Notes under the pieces: model-generated
Told to the model about the DNA's origin: nothing
The model's database searches: none
The model's input: only the letters and a program-made list of their open reading frames with translations
Shown here: positions 1-10,422 of the stretch, one piece after another
Layout of the letters: each line of letters starts with the position of its first letter
How positions within the stretch are numbered: position 1 is the first letter of the stretch
NCBI RefSeq assembly: GCF_000003605.2
Contig: NW_003108864.1
Coordinates: 1 to 32,274, forward strand
Source of the DNA: Saccoglossus kowalevskii
Taxonomy: Eukaryota > Hemichordata > Enteropneusta > Harrimaniidae
Length of the DNA: 32,274 nt
Reading direction: 5' to 3'
Translations under genes and position numbers: made by a program

Positions 1-60
1 TTCATCAGCGGTTTACAGCAAGAGAAGTCAGTGGCTAGTTCTATACAGTCTCATTGTTGC
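1..60 (+). repeat. Irregular first units at the window edge
   Basis: The first bases (TTCATCAGCGG) are a poor match to the usual CTCATTGGGCGG junction. The next unit (10-60) is 51 bp because the junction at 56-60 reads ATTGTTGC instead of ATTGGGC. The unit also carries the GCAAGAG and GTGGCTAG variants, which match the units near 24226 and 28581, so it is a genuine member of the domain D-like family. The edge may be a degenerate array border or low-quality sequence at a contig end; the window cannot tell these apart. Confidence 0.7.
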
Positions 61-1360
61 GGTTTACAGCGAGATAAGTCAGTGCCTAGTTCTATACAGT
101 CTCATTGGGCGGTTTACAGCGAGATAAGTCAGTGCCTAGTTCTATACAGTCTCATTGGGCGGTTTACAGCGAGATAAGTCAGTGCCTAGTTCTATACAGT
201 CGCATTGGGCGGTTTACAGTGAGAGAAGTCAGTGCCTAGTTCTATACAGTCTCATTGGGCGGTTTACAGCGGGATAAGTCAGTGCCTAGTTCTATACAGT
301 CTCATTGGGCGGTTTACAGTGAGAGAAGTCAGTGCCTAGTTCTATACAGTCTCATTGGGCGGTTTACAGCGAGATAAGTCAGTGCCTAGTTCTATACAGT
401 CGCATTGGGCGGTTTACAGTGAGAGAAGTCAGTGCCTAGTTCTATACAGTCTCATTGGGCGGTTTACAGCGGGATAAGTCAGTGCCTAGTTCTATACAGT
501 CTCATTGGGCGGTTTACAGCGAGATAAGTCAGTGCCTAGTTCTATACAGTCTCATTGGGCGGTTTACAGCGAGATAAGTCAGTGCCTAGTTCTATACAGT
601 CTCATTGGGCGGTTTACAGCGGGATAAGTCAGTGCCTAGTTCTATACAGTCTCATTGGGCGGTTTACAGTGAGATAAGTCAGTGCCTAGTTCTATACAGT
701 CTCATTGGGCGGTTTACAGCGAGATAAGTCAGTGCCTAGTTCTATACAGTCTCATTGGGCAGTTTACAGCGAGACAAGTCAGTGCCTAGTTCTATACAGT
801 CTCATTGGGCGGTTTACAGCGAGATAAGTCAGTGCCTAGTTCTATACAGTCTCATTGGGCAGTTTACAGTGAGACAAGTCAGTGCCTAGTTCTATACAGT
901 CTCATTGGGCAGTTTACAGCGAGATAAGTCAGTGCCTAGTTCTATACAGTCTCATTGGGCAGTTTACAGTGAGACAAGTCAGTGCCTAGTTCTATACAGT
1001 CTCATTGGGCGGTTTACAGTGAGATAAGTCAGTGCCTAGTTCTATACAGTCTCATTGGGCAGTTTACAGTGAGACAAGTCAGTGCCTAGTTCTATACAGT
1101 CTCATTGGGCGGTTTACAGCGAGACAAGTCAGTGCCTCGCTCTATACAGTCTCATTGGGCAGTTTACAGCGAGACAAGTCAGTGCCTAGTTCTATACAGT
1201 CTCATTGGGCGGTTTACAGCGAGACAAGTCAGTGCCTCACTCTATACAGTCTCATTGGGCGGTTTACAGCGAGATAAGTCAGTGCCTAGTTCTATACAGT
1301 CTCATTGGGCGGTTTACAGCGAGAGAAGTCAGTGCCTAGTTCTATACAGTCTCATTGGGC
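61..1360 (+). repeat. Domain A: regular 50-bp units
   Basis: Twenty-six units in perfect 50-bp register with no length variant. The first half alternates GATAAG units with TGAGAGAAG units and includes GTCGCAT units (near 201 and 401) and GGGATAAG units, as in 25-26 kb, 29 kb and 31.5 kb. From about 750 on, GACAAG units with CAGTTTAC and CCTCGCTC or CCTCACTC variants appear, as in 19.6-20.8 kb and 23.3-24.0 kb. No gene is seen. Open frames here exist only because particular units lack the TAA at bases 15-17 and the TAG at bases 27-29. Confidence 0.93.
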
Positions 1361-1413
1361 GGTTTACAGCGAGAGAAGTCAGTGCCTAGTTCTATACAAG
1401 TCTCAATTGGGAC
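1361..1413 (+). repeat. 53-bp length-variant unit at the A/B boundary
   Basis: This unit is 3 bp longer than standard because of three separate single-base insertions close together: ACAAG for ACAG, CAATTG for CATTG, and GGGACGG for GGGCGG. The register shifts by 3 bp from here on. No other unit in the window carries this combination. It lies where the simple domain A passes into the HOR domain B, so it could mark a real junction or a patch of poor base calling. Confidence 0.85.
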
Positions 1414-1684
1414 GGTTTACAGCGAGATAAGTCAGTGCCTAGTTCTATACAGTCTCATTGGGCGGTTTAAAGCGAGAGAAGTCAGTGCCTAGTTCTATGC
1501 AGTCTCATTGGGCGGTTTACAGCGAGAGAAGTCAGTGCCTAGTTCTATACAGTCTCATTGGGCGGTTTACAGCAAGATAAGTCAGTGCCTAGTTCTATAC
1601 AGTCTTATTGGGCAGTTTACAGCGAGAGAAGTCAGTGCCTAGTTCTATACAGTCTCATTGGGCGGTTTACAATGAGAGAAGTCA

Positions 1685-2166
1685 GTGCCTAGTTCAATAC
1701 AGTCTCATTGGGCGGTTTACAGCGAGATAAGTCAGTGCCTTAATTGCTCTATACAATCTCATTGGGCGTTTTACAGTGAGAGAAGTCAGTGCCTTAATTG
1801 CTCTATACAGTCTCATTTGGGCGGTTTACAGCGAGATAAGTCAGTGCCTAGTTCTATACAGTCTCGTTGGGCGGTTTACAGCGAGATAAGTCAGTGCCTT
1901 AATTGCTCTATACAATCTCATTGGGCGTTTTACAGCGAGATAAGTCAGTGCCTTAATTGCTCTATACAGTCTCATTGGGCGGTTTACAGTGAGATAAGTC
2001 AGTGCCTTAATTGCTCTATACAATCTCATTGGGCGTTTTACAGTGAGAGAAGTCAGTGCCTTAATTGCTCTATACAGTCTCATTGGGCGGTTTACAGCGA
2101 GATAAGTCAGTGCCTTAATTGCTCTATACAAGCTCATTGGGCGTTTTACAGTGAGATAAGTCAGTG
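1685..2166 (+). repeat. Type-1 54-bp block, copy 1
   Basis: Seven units carry TTAATTGC in place of the normal AGTT region, making the unit 54 bp; the markers lie at 1741, 1795, 1900, 1954, 2008, 2062 and 2116. They mostly alternate between a CAATCTC/GCGTTTT form and a CAGTCTC/GCGGTTT form, giving a 108-bp dimer. One 55-bp step (CATTTGGGCGG) plus one 50-bp unit with CTCGTTGGG sits after the second marker. The forward frame 1685-2209 stays open for 174 codons, and a reverse frame 1841-2137 stays open for 98, because 54 and 105 are multiples of three. The apparent start is a GTG inside the repeat, with nothing gene-like upstream. I do not call a CDS. Confidence 0.92.
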
Positions 2167-2863
2167 CCTAGTTCTATACAGTCTCATTGGGCGGTTTACA
2201 GCGGGATAAGTCAGTGCCTAGTTCTATACAGTCTCATTGGGCGGTTTACAGTGAGAGAAGTCAGTGCCTAGTTCTATACAGTCTCATTGGGCGGTTTACA
2301 GCGAGATAAGTCAGTGCCTAGTTCTATACAGTCTCATTGGGCGGTTTACAGCGAGAGAAGTCAGTGCCTAGTTCTATACAGTCTCATTGGGCGGTTTACA
2401 GCGAGATAAGTCAGTGCCTAGTTCTATACAGTCTCATTGGGCGGTTTACAGCGAGAGAAGTCAGTGCCTAGTTCTATGCAGTCTCATTGGGCGGTTTACA
2501 GTGAGAGAAGTCAGTGCCTAGTTCTATACAGTCTCATTGGGCGGTTTACAGCGAGATAAGTCAGTGCCTAGTTCTATACAGTCTCATTGGGCGGTTTACA
2601 GCGAGAGAAGTCAGTGCCTAGTTCTATGCAGTCTCATTGGGCGGATTACAGCGAGAGAAGTCAGTGCCTAGTTCTATACAGTCTTATTGGGCGGTTTACA
2701 GCGAGAGAAGTCAGTGCCTAGTTCTATGCAGTCTCATTGGGTGGTTTACAGCGAGAGAAGTCAGTGGCTAGTTCTATACAGTCTTATTGGGCGGTTTACA
2801 GCGAGAGAAGTCAGTGCCTAGTTCTATACAGTCTCATTGGGTGGTTTACAGTGAGAGAAGTCA

Positions 2864-3345
2864 GTGCCTAGTTCTATACAGTCTCATTGGGCGGTTTACA
2901 GCGAGATAAGTCAGTGCCTTAATTGCTCTATACAATCTCATTGAGCGTTTTACAGTGAGAGAAGTCAGTACCTTAATTGCTCTATACAGTCTCATTTGGG
3001 CGGTTTACAGCGAGATAAGTCAGTGCCTAGTTCTATACAGTCTCGTTGGGCGGTTTACAGCGAGATAAGTCAGTGCCTTAATTGCTCTATACAATCTCAT
3101 TGGGCGTTTTACAGCGAGATAAGTCAGTGCCTTAATTGCTCTATACAGTCTCATTGGGCGGTTTACAGCGAGATAAGTCAGTGCCTTAATTGCTCTATAC
3201 AATCTCATTGGGCGTTTTACAGTGAGAGAAGTTAGTGCCTTAATTGCTCTATACAGTCTCATTGGGTGGTTTACACCAAGATAAGTCAGTGCCTTAATTG
3301 CTCTATACAAGCTCATTGGGCGTTTTACAGTGAGATAAGTCAGTG
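2864..3345 (+). repeat. Type-2 54-bp block, copy 1
   Basis: Seven TTAATTGC units have markers at 2920, 2974, 3079, 3133, 3187, 3241 and 3295. It differs from the type-1 block by a normal TTCTATAC leader, a GTACC variant before the second marker and a GGGTGGTTTACACCAAG unit near 3265-3290. A G-to-A change gives CATTGAGCG near 2940, which puts a TGA into the forward frame that is open in the sister blocks. A GTTAGTG variant lies near 3230. The broken frame in this copy argues against selection for a protein. Confidence 0.9.
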
Positions 3346-3585
3346 CCAAGTTCTATACAGTCTCATTGGGATAAGTCAGTGCCTAGTTCTATACAGTCTC
3401 ATTGGGCGGTTTACAGTGAGAGAAGTCAGTGCCTCGCTCTATACAGCCTCATTGGGTGGTTACAGCGAGAGAAGTCAGTGCCTGGTTCTATACAGACTCA
3501 TTGGGCGGTTTACAGTGAGAGAAGTCAGTGCCTAGTTCTATACAGTCTCATTGGGCGGTTTACAGCGAGAGAAGTCAGTGCCTAG
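3346..3585 (+). repeat. HOR tail with 36-bp truncated unit, copy 1
   Basis: The tail begins with a CCAAGTTC unit that has lost 14 bp (base 50 to base 13), so CATTGGG joins ATAAGTC directly at 3370/3371, leaving a 36-bp step. It is followed by CCTCGCTC with CAGCCTC, a one-base-short GGTGGTTACAGC unit near 3455, and CCTGGTTC with CAGACTC. The same order recurs at 7585-7824, 12085-12324 and 13590-13829, and without the truncated unit at 16472-16678, which makes it a superunit signature. Confidence 0.9.
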
Positions 3586-3890
3586 TTCTATACAGTCTCA
3601 TTGGGCGGTTTACAGCGAGATAAGTCAGTGCCTAGTTCTATACAGTCTCATTGGGCGGTTTACAGCGAGTGAAGTCAGTGCCTAGATCTATGCAGTCTCA
3701 TTGGGCGGTTTACAGTGAGAGAAGTCAGTGCCTAGTTCTATACAGTCTCATTGGGCGGTTTACAGCGAGATAAGTCAGTGCCTAGTTCTATACAGTCTCA
3801 TTGGGCGGTTTACAGCGAGAGAAGTCAGTGCCTAGTTCTATGCAGTCTCATTGGGCGGTTTACAGTGAGAGAAGTCAGTGCCTCACTCTA

Positions 3891-5263
3891 TACAGTCTCA
3901 TTGGGCGGTTTACAGCGAGAGAAGTCAGTGCGTAGTTCTATACAGTCTCATTGGGTGGTTTACAGCGAGATAAGTCAGTGCCTAGTTCTATACAGTCGCA
4001 TTGGGCGGTTTACAGCGAGAGAAGTCAGTGCCTAGTTCTATACAGTCTCATTGGACGGTTTACAGCGAGAGAAGTCAGTGCCTAGTTCTATACAGTCTCA
4101 TTGGACGGTTTACAGCGAGAGAAGTCAGTGCCTAGTTCTATACAGTCTCATTGGGCGGTTTACAGCGAGATAAGTCAGTGCCTAGTTCTATACAGTCTCA
4201 TTGGGCGGTTTACAGTGAGAGAAGTCAGTGCCTAGTTCTATACAGTCTCATTGGGCGGTTTACAGTACGAGAAGTCAGTGCCTAGTTCTATACAGTCTCA
4301 TTGGGTGGTTTACAGCGAGATAAGTCAGTGCCTAGTTCTATACAGTCTCATTGGGCGGTTTACAGCGAGATAAGTCAGTGCCGAGTTCTATACAGTCTCA
4401 TTGGGCGGTTTACAGCGAGATAAGTCAGTGTCTAGTTCTATACAGTCTCATTGGGCGGTTTACAGTGAGAGAAGTCAGTGCCTAGTTCTATACAGTCTCA
4501 TTGGGCGGTTTACAGTACGAGAAGTCAGTGCCTAGTTCTATACAGTCTCATTGGGCGGTTTACAGTGAGAGAAGTCAGTGCCTAGTTCTATACAGTCTCA
4601 TTGGGCGGTTTACAGTACGAGAAGTCAGTGCCTAGTTCTATACAGTCTCATTGGGTGGTTTACAGCGAGATAAGTCAGTGCCTAGTTCTATACAGTCTCA
4701 TTGGGCGGTTTACAGCGAGAGAAGTCAGTGCGTAGTTCTATACAGTCTCATTGGGTGGTTTACAGCGAGATAAGTCAGTGCCTAGTTCTATACAGTCGCA
4801 TTGGGCGGTTTACAGCGAGAGAAGTCAGTGCCTAGTTCTATACAGTCTCATTGGACGGTTTACAGCGAGAGAAGTCAGTGCCTAGTTCTATACAGTCTCA
4901 TTGGACGGTTTACAGCGAGAGAAGTCAGTGCCTAGTTCTATACAGTCTCATTGGGCGGTTTACAGCGAGATAAGTCAGTGCCTAGTTCTATACAGTCTCA
5001 TTGGGCGGTTTACAGTGAGAGAAGTCAGTGCCTAGTTCTATACAGTCTCATTGGGCGGTTTACAGTACGAGAAGTCAGTGCCTAGTTCTATACAGTCTCA
5101 TTGGGTGGTTTACAGCGAGATAAGTCAGTGCCTAGTTCTATACAGTCTCATTGGGCGGTTTACAGCGAGATAAGTCAGTGCCGAGTTCTATACAGTCTCA
5201 TTGGGCGGTTTACAGCGAGATAAGTCAGTGTCTAGTTCTATACAGTCTCATTGGGCGGTTTAC
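3891..5263 (+). repeat. 800-bp (16-unit) tandem duplication
   Basis: Bases 3891-4463 recur at 4691-5263 with an offset of exactly 800 bp. Shared private variants occur in the same order: CGTAGTTC (3931 and 4731), GTCGCAT, two GGACGG units, TACGAG (4261 and 5061), GGGTGG, CCGAGTTC (4381 and 5181) and TCTAGTTC (4431 and 5231). The copies differ on both outer sides, giving fairly sharp edges. Between them is a further 100-bp repeat of TGAGAG and TACGAG units (4461-4660). Confidence 0.87.
4255..4460 (+). repeat. ACGAG cassette (representative copy)
   Basis: This is a run of about four units in fixed order: TACAGTACGAG, then GGGTGGTTT with GATAAG, then CCGAGTTC, then TCTAGTTC. ACGAG units occur at about 4261, 4511, 4611, 5061, 7850, 8050, 12350, 12550, 14255, 17104 and 17304. 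Two subtypes follow TCTAGTTC. One continues with GCGAGTGAAG (5261 and 14460) and leads into type-1 blocks at 5978 and 14922. The other continues with a second ACGAG unit (7850, 12350, 17104). The cassette is a useful register mark for the HOR; no function is implied. Confidence 0.85.
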
Positions 5264-5977
5264 AGCGAGTGAAGTCAGTGCCTAGTTCTATACAGTCTCA
5301 TTGGGCGGTTTACAGCGAGATAAGTCAGTGCCTAGTTCTATACAGTCTCATTGGGCGGTTTAAAGCGAGAGAAGTCAGTGCCTAGTTCTATACAGTCTCA
5401 TTGGGCGGTTTACAGCGAGAGAAGTCAGTGCCTAGTTCTATACAGTCTCATTGGGCGGTTTACAGCAAGATAAGTCAGTGCCTAGTTCTATACAGTCTCA
5501 TTGGGCGGTTTACAGCGAGAGAAGTCAGTGCCTAGTTCTATACAGTCTCATTGGGCGGTTTACAGCGAGAGAAGTCAGTGCCTAGTTCTATACAGTCTCA
5601 TTGGGCGGTTTACAGCAAGATAAGTCAGTGCCTAGTTCTATACAGTCTCATTGGGCGGTTTACAGCAAGATAAGTCAGTGCCTAGTTCTATACAGTCTCA
5701 TTGGGCGGTTTACAGCGAGAGAAGTCAGTGCCTAGTTCTATGCAGTCTCATTGGGCGGTTTACAGCGAAAGAAGTCAGTGCCTAGTTCTATACAGTCTTA
5801 TTGGGCGGTTTACAGCGAGAGAAGTCAGTGCCTAGTTCTATGCAGTCTCATTGGGTGGTTTACAGCAAGAGAAGTCAGTGGCTAGTTCTATACAGTCTTA
5901 TTGGGCAGTTTACAGCGAGAGAAGTCAGTGCCTAGTTCTATACAGTCTCATTGGGCGGTTTACAGTGAGAGAAGTCA
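5264..5977 (+). repeat. Spacer of 50-bp units before type-1 copy 2
   Basis: Regular 50-bp units run from the GCGAGTGAAG unit, through a GTTTAAAGC unit (5361) and several GCAAGATAAG units, to the GTGGCTAG and CTTATTGGGCAG leader. The interval from GTTTAAAGC to the TTCAATAC mark is about 625 bp here, about 375 bp at 14555-14930 and about 225 bp at 1468-1693. The spacer therefore varies by whole monomers between superunits. No coding or RNA signal is seen. Confidence 0.85.
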
Positions 5978-6460
5978 GTGCCTAGTTCAATACAGTCTCA
6001 TTGGGCGGTTTACAGCGAGATAAGTCAGTGCCTTAATTGCTCTATACAATCTCATTGGGCGTTTTACAGTGAGAGAAGTCAGTGCCTTAATTGCTCTATA
6101 CAGTCTCATTTGGGCGGTTTACAGCGAGATAAGTCAGTGCCTAGTTCTATACAGTCTCGTTGGGCGGTTTACAGCGAGATAAGTCAGTGCCTTAATTGCT
6201 CTATACAATCTCATTGGGCGTTTTACAGCGAGATAAGTCAGTGCCTTAATTGCTCTATACAGTCTCATTGGGCGGTTTACAGTGAGATAAGTCAGTGCCT
6301 TAATTGCTCTATACAATCTCATTGGGCGTTTTACAGTGAGAGAAGTCAGTGCCTTAATTGCTCTATACAGTCTCATTGGGCGGTTTACAGCGAGATAAGT
6401 CAGTGCCTTAATTGCTCTATACAAGCTCATTGGGCGTTTTACAGTGAGATAAGTCAGTGC
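5978..6460 (+). repeat. Type-1 54-bp block, copy 2
   Basis: Seven TTAATTGC units have markers at 6034, 6088, 6193, 6247, 6301, 6355 and 6409, in the same layout as copy 1, including the CATTTGGG 55-bp step and the CTCGTTGGG unit. The forward frame 5978-6502 is open for 174 codons and the reverse frame 6134-6430 for 98 codons. The unit just after the block reads CATTGATCGG instead of CATTGGGCGG, a private two-base change. It is interpreted as satellite, not coding. Confidence 0.92.
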
Positions 6461-7156
6461 CTAGTTCTATACAGTCTCATTGATCGGTTTACAGCGGGAT
6501 AAGTCAGTGCCTAGTTCTATACAGTCTCATTGGGCGGTTTACAGTGAGAGAAGTCAGTGCCTAGTTCTATACAGTCTCATTGGGCGGTTTACAGCGAGAT
6601 AAGTCAGTGCCTAGTTCTATACAGTCTCATTGGGCGGTTTACAGCGAGAGAAGTCAGTGCCTAGTTCTATACAGTCTCATTGGGCGGTTTACAGCGAGAT
6701 AAGTCAGTGCCTAGTTCTATACAGTCTCATTGGGCGGTTTACAGCGAGAGAAGTCAGTGCCTAGTTCTATGCAGTCTCATTGGGCGGTTTACAGTGAGAG
6801 AAGTCAGTGCCTAGTTCTATACAGTCTCATTGGGCGGTTTACAGCGAGATAAGTCAGTGCCTAGTTCTATACAGTCTCATTGGGCGGTTTACAGCGAGAG
6901 AAGTCAGTGCCTAGTTCTATGCAGTCTCATTGGGCGGTTTACAGCGAGAGAAGTCAGTGCCTAGTTCTATACAGTCTTATTGGGCGGTTTACAGCGAGAG
7001 AAGTCAGTGCCTAGTTCTATGCAGTCTCATTGGGTGGTTTACAGCGAGAGAAGTCAGTGGCTAGTTCTATACAGTCTTATTGGGCGGTTTACAGCGAGAG
7101 AAGTCAGTGCCTAGTTCTATACAGTCTCATTGGGTGGTTTACAGTGAGAGAAGTCA

Positions 7157-7584
7157 GTGCCTAGTTCTATACAGTCTCATTGGGCGGTTTACAGCGAGAT
7201 AAGTCAGTGCCTTAATTGCTCTATACAATCTCATTGGGCGTTTTACAGTGAGAGAAGTCAGTACCTTAATTGCTCTATACAGTCTCATTTGGGCGGTTTA
7301 CAGCGAGATAAGTCAGTGCCTAGTTCTATACAGTCTCGTTGGGCGGTTTACAGCGAGATAAGTCAGTGCCTTAATTGCTCTATACAATCTCATTGGGAGT
7401 TTTACAGCGAGATAAGTCAGGGCCTTAATTGCTCTATACAGTCTCATTGGGCGGTTTACAGCGAGATAAGTCAGTGCCTTAATTGCTCTATACAATCTCA
7501 TTGGGCGTTTTACAGTGAGAGAAGTCAGTGCCTTAATTGCTCTATACAAGCTCATTGGGCGTTTTACAGTGAGATAAGTCAGTG
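7157..7584 (+). repeat. Type-2 54-bp block, copy 2 (one unit short)
   Basis: Six TTAATTGC units have markers at 7213, 7267, 7372, 7426, 7480 and 7534. The CACCAAG unit present in other type-2 copies is missing, an exact one-monomer loss. Private changes include GGGAGTTTT for GGGCGTTTT near 7395 (shared with 11603 and 13267) and GTCAGGGCC near 7420. The forward frame 7157-7774 is open for 205 codons and runs on through the 36-bp truncated unit. Confidence 0.9.
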
Positions 7585-8354
7585 CCAAGTTCTATACAGT
7601 CTCATTGGGATAAGTCAGTGCCTAGTTCTATACAGTCTCATTGGGCGGTTTACAGTGAGAGAAGTCAGTGCCTCGCTCTATACAGCCTCATTGGGTGGTT
7701 ACAGCGAGAGAAGTCAGTGCCTGGTTCTATACAGACTCATTGGGCGGTTTACAGTGAGAGAAGTCAGTGCCTAGTTCTATACAGTCTCATTGGGCGGTTT
7801 ACAGCGAGAGAAGTCAGTGCCTAGTTCTATACAGTCTCATTGGGCGGTTTACAGTACGAGAAGTCAGTGCCTAGTTCTATACAGTCTCATTGGGTGGTTT
7901 ACAGCGAGATAAGTCAGTGCCTAGTTCTATACAGTCTCATTGGGCGGTTTACAGCGAGATAAGTCAGTGCCGAGTTCTATACAGTCTCATTGGGCGGTTT
8001 ACAGCGAGATAAGTCAGTGTCTAGTTCTATACAGTCTCATTGGGCGGTTTACAGTACGAGAAGTCAGTGCCTAGTTCTATACAGTCTCATTGGGTGGTTT
8101 ACAGCGAGATAAGTCAGTGCCTAGTTCTATACAGTCTCATTGGGCGGTTTACAGCGAGAGAAGTCAGTGCCTAGTTCTATACAGTCTCATTGGGCGGTTT
8201 ACAGCGAGATAAGTCAGTGCCTAGTTCTATACAGTCTCATTGGGCGGTTTACAGTGAGAGAAGTCAGTGCCTAGTTCTATACAGTCTCATTGGGCGGTTT
8301 ACAGCGAGATAAGTCAGTGCCTAGTTCTATACAGTCTCATTGGGCGGTTTACAG
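7522..8354 (+). repeat. 833-bp segment matched at +4500 bp
   Basis: Read line by line, this segment shows no difference from 12022-12854, exactly 4500 bp away. It covers the end of the type-2 block, the 36-bp truncated unit, the tail and the double ACGAG cassette. It diverges on the left (GAAGTC against TAAGTC) and on the right (TGAGAG against CGGGAT). Such identity next to more divergent sequence suggests a recent segmental copy or gene conversion between superunits. Confidence 0.85.
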
Positions 8355-8390
8355 TGAGAGAAGTCAGTGCCTAGTTCTATACAGACTCAT

Positions 8391-9350
8391 TGGGTGGTTT
8401 ACAGCGGGATAAGGCAGTGCCCAGTTCTATGCAGTCTCATTGGGCGGTTTACAGCGAGAGAAGTCAGTGCCTAGTTCTATGCAGTCTCATTGGGCGGTTT
8501 ACAGTGAGAGAAGTCAGTGCCTAGTTCTATGCAGTCTCATTGGGCGGTTTACAGTGAGAGAAGTCAGTGCCTAGTTCTATACAGTCTCATTGGGCGGTTT
8601 ACAGCGAGATAAGTCAGTGCCTAGTTCTATACAGTCTCATTGGGCGGTTTACAGCGAGATAAGTCAGTGCCTAGTTCTATACAGTCTCATTGGGCGGTTT
8701 ACAGTGAGAGAAGTCAGTGCCTAGTTCTATACAGTCTCATTGGGCGGTTTACAGCGAGATAAGTCAGTGCCTAGTTCTATACAGTCTCATTGGGCGGTTT
8801 ACAGCGAGAGAAGTCAGTGCCTAGTTCTATACAGTCTCATTGGGCGGTTTACAGCGAGATAAGTCAGTGCCTAGTTCTATACAGTCTCATTGGGCGGTTT
8901 ACAGTGAGAGAAGTCAGTGCCTAGTTCTATACAGTCTCATTGGGCGGTTTACAGCGAGATAAGTCAGTGCCTAGTTCTATACAGTCTCATTGGGCGGTTT
9001 ACAGTGAGAGAAGTCAGTGCCTAGTTCTATACAGTCTCATTGGGTGGTTTACAGCGGGATAAGGCAGTGCCCAGTTCTATGCAGTCTCATTGGGCGGTTT
9101 ACAGCGAGAGAAGTCAGTGCCTAGTTCTATGCAGTCTCATTGGGCGGTTTACAGTGAGAGAAGTCAGTGCCTAGTTCTATGCAGTCTCATTGGGCGGTTT
9201 ACAGTGAGAGAAGTCAGTGCCTAGTTCTATACAGTCTCATTGGGCGGTTTACAGCGAGATAAGTCAGTGCCTAGTTCTATACAGTCTCATTGGGCGGTTT
9301 ACAGCGAGATAAGTCAGTGCCTAGTTCTATACAGTCTCATTGGGCGGTTT
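8391..9350 (+). repeat. 650-bp (13-unit) duplication with AAGGCAG mark
   Basis: A unit with GGGTGG, GGGATAAGGCAGTGCCCAG and CTATGCAG at 8391-8440 recurs at 9041-9090. About 310 bp after each mark follow in the same order: GCAG, TGAGAG GCAG, TGAGAG, then two GATAAG units. The same mark appears at about 17697 and 21745, and the 21745 copy is followed by the same series. The copies diverge near 8700 and 9350. Confidence 0.85.
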
Positions 9351-9616
9351 ACAGCGAGAGAAGTCAGTGCCTAGTTCTATGCAGTCTCATTGGGCGGTTT
9401 ACAGCGAGAGAAGTCAGTGCCTAGTTCTATACAGTCTTATTGGGCGGTTTACAGCGAGAGAAGTCAGTGCCTAGTTCTATGCAGTCTCATTGGGTGGTTT
9501 ACAGCGAGAGAAGTCAGTGGCTAGTTCTATACAGTCTTATTGGGCGGTTTACAGCGAGAGAAGTCAGTGCCTAGTTCTATACAGTCTCATTGGGTGGTTT
9601 ACAGTGAGAGAAGTCA

Positions 9617-10098
9617 GTGCCTAGTTCTATACAGTCTCATTGGGCGGTTTACAGCGAGATAAGTCAGTGCCTTAATTGCTCTATACAATCTCATTGGGCG
9701 TTTTACAGTGAGAGAAGTCAGTACCTTAATTGCTCTATACAGTCTCATTTGGGCGGTTTACAGCGAGATAAGTCAGTGCCTAGTTCTATACAGTCTCGTT
9801 GGGCGGTTTACAGCGAGATAAGTCAGTGCCTTAATTGCTCTATACAATCTCATTGGGCGTTTTACAGCGAGATAAGTCAGTGCCTTAATTGCTCTATACA
9901 GTCTCATTGGGCGGTTTACAGCGAGATAAGTCAGTGCCTTAATTGCTCTATACAATCTCATTGGGCGTTTTACAGTGAGAGAAGTCAGTGCCTTAATTGC
10001 TCTATACAGTCTCATTGGGTGGTTTACACCAAGATAAGTCAGTGCCTTAATTGCTCTATACAAGCTCATTGGGCGTTTTACAGTGAGATAAGTCAGTG
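9617..10098 (+). repeat. Extra type-2 54-bp block
   Basis: Seven TTAATTGC units have markers at 9673, 9727, 9832, 9886, 9940, 9994 and 10048. This block does not sit at the 1179-bp distance from a type-1 block; it lies 2460 bp after the 7157 block and is an additional copy within the superunit. The forward frame 9617-10333 is the longest in the window (238 codons). It stays open because it crosses only steps of 54, 105 and 36 bp and a duplicated fragment. No start signal or unique sequence supports a protein. Confidence 0.9.
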
Positions 10099-10249
10099 CC
10101 AAGTTCTATACAGTCTCATTGGGATAAGTCAGTGCCTAGTTCTATACAGTCTCATTGGGCGGTTTACAGTGAGAGAAGTCAGTGCCTCGCTCTATACAGC
10201 CTCATTGGGTGGGTTACAGCGAGAGAAGTCAGTGCCTAGTTCTATACAG

Positions 10250-10422
10250 TCTCATTGGGTGGTTTACACCAAGATAAGTCAGTGCCCTAAATTGCTCTAT
10301 ACAAGCTCATTGGGGCGTTTTACAGTGAGATAAGTCAGTGCCAAGTTCTATACAGTCTCATGGGGATAGTCAGTGCCTAGTTCTATACAGTCTCATTGGG
10401 CGGTTTACAGTGAGAGAAGTCA
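10250..10422 (+). repeat. Degenerate partial duplicate with clustered indels
   Basis: This stretch repeats, about 240 bp downstream, the end of the type-2 block (CACCAAG unit, TTAATTGC unit, CCAAGTTC truncated unit), but with several single-base length changes: GCCCTAAATTGC for GCCTTAATTGC, TTGGGGCG for TTGGGCG, and CATGGGGATAGTC for CATTGGGATAAGTC. It directly precedes the type-1 leader at 10423. The cluster is unusual in an otherwise clean array. It is either an old, decayed recombination junction or an assembly or base-calling artefact. Confidence 0.75.

Noticed and set aside
1841-2137. Reverse-strand open frames of 98-109 codons in each 54-bp block, beginning at ATG
   Set aside because: They are the mirror effect of the 18-codon period. 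The same frame recurs in every block and is truncated or extended only by repeat variants.
9617-10333. Longest forward open frame (238 codons) and the related 174-, 205- and 223-codon frames as a repeat protein family
   Set aside because: The frames are produced by 54-bp periodicity, begin at GTG triplets inside the repeat, end at ordinary variant stops, are broken in sister copies (2864 and 14922), overlap open reverse frames, and have no unique flanking sequence, promoter or ribosome-binding site.
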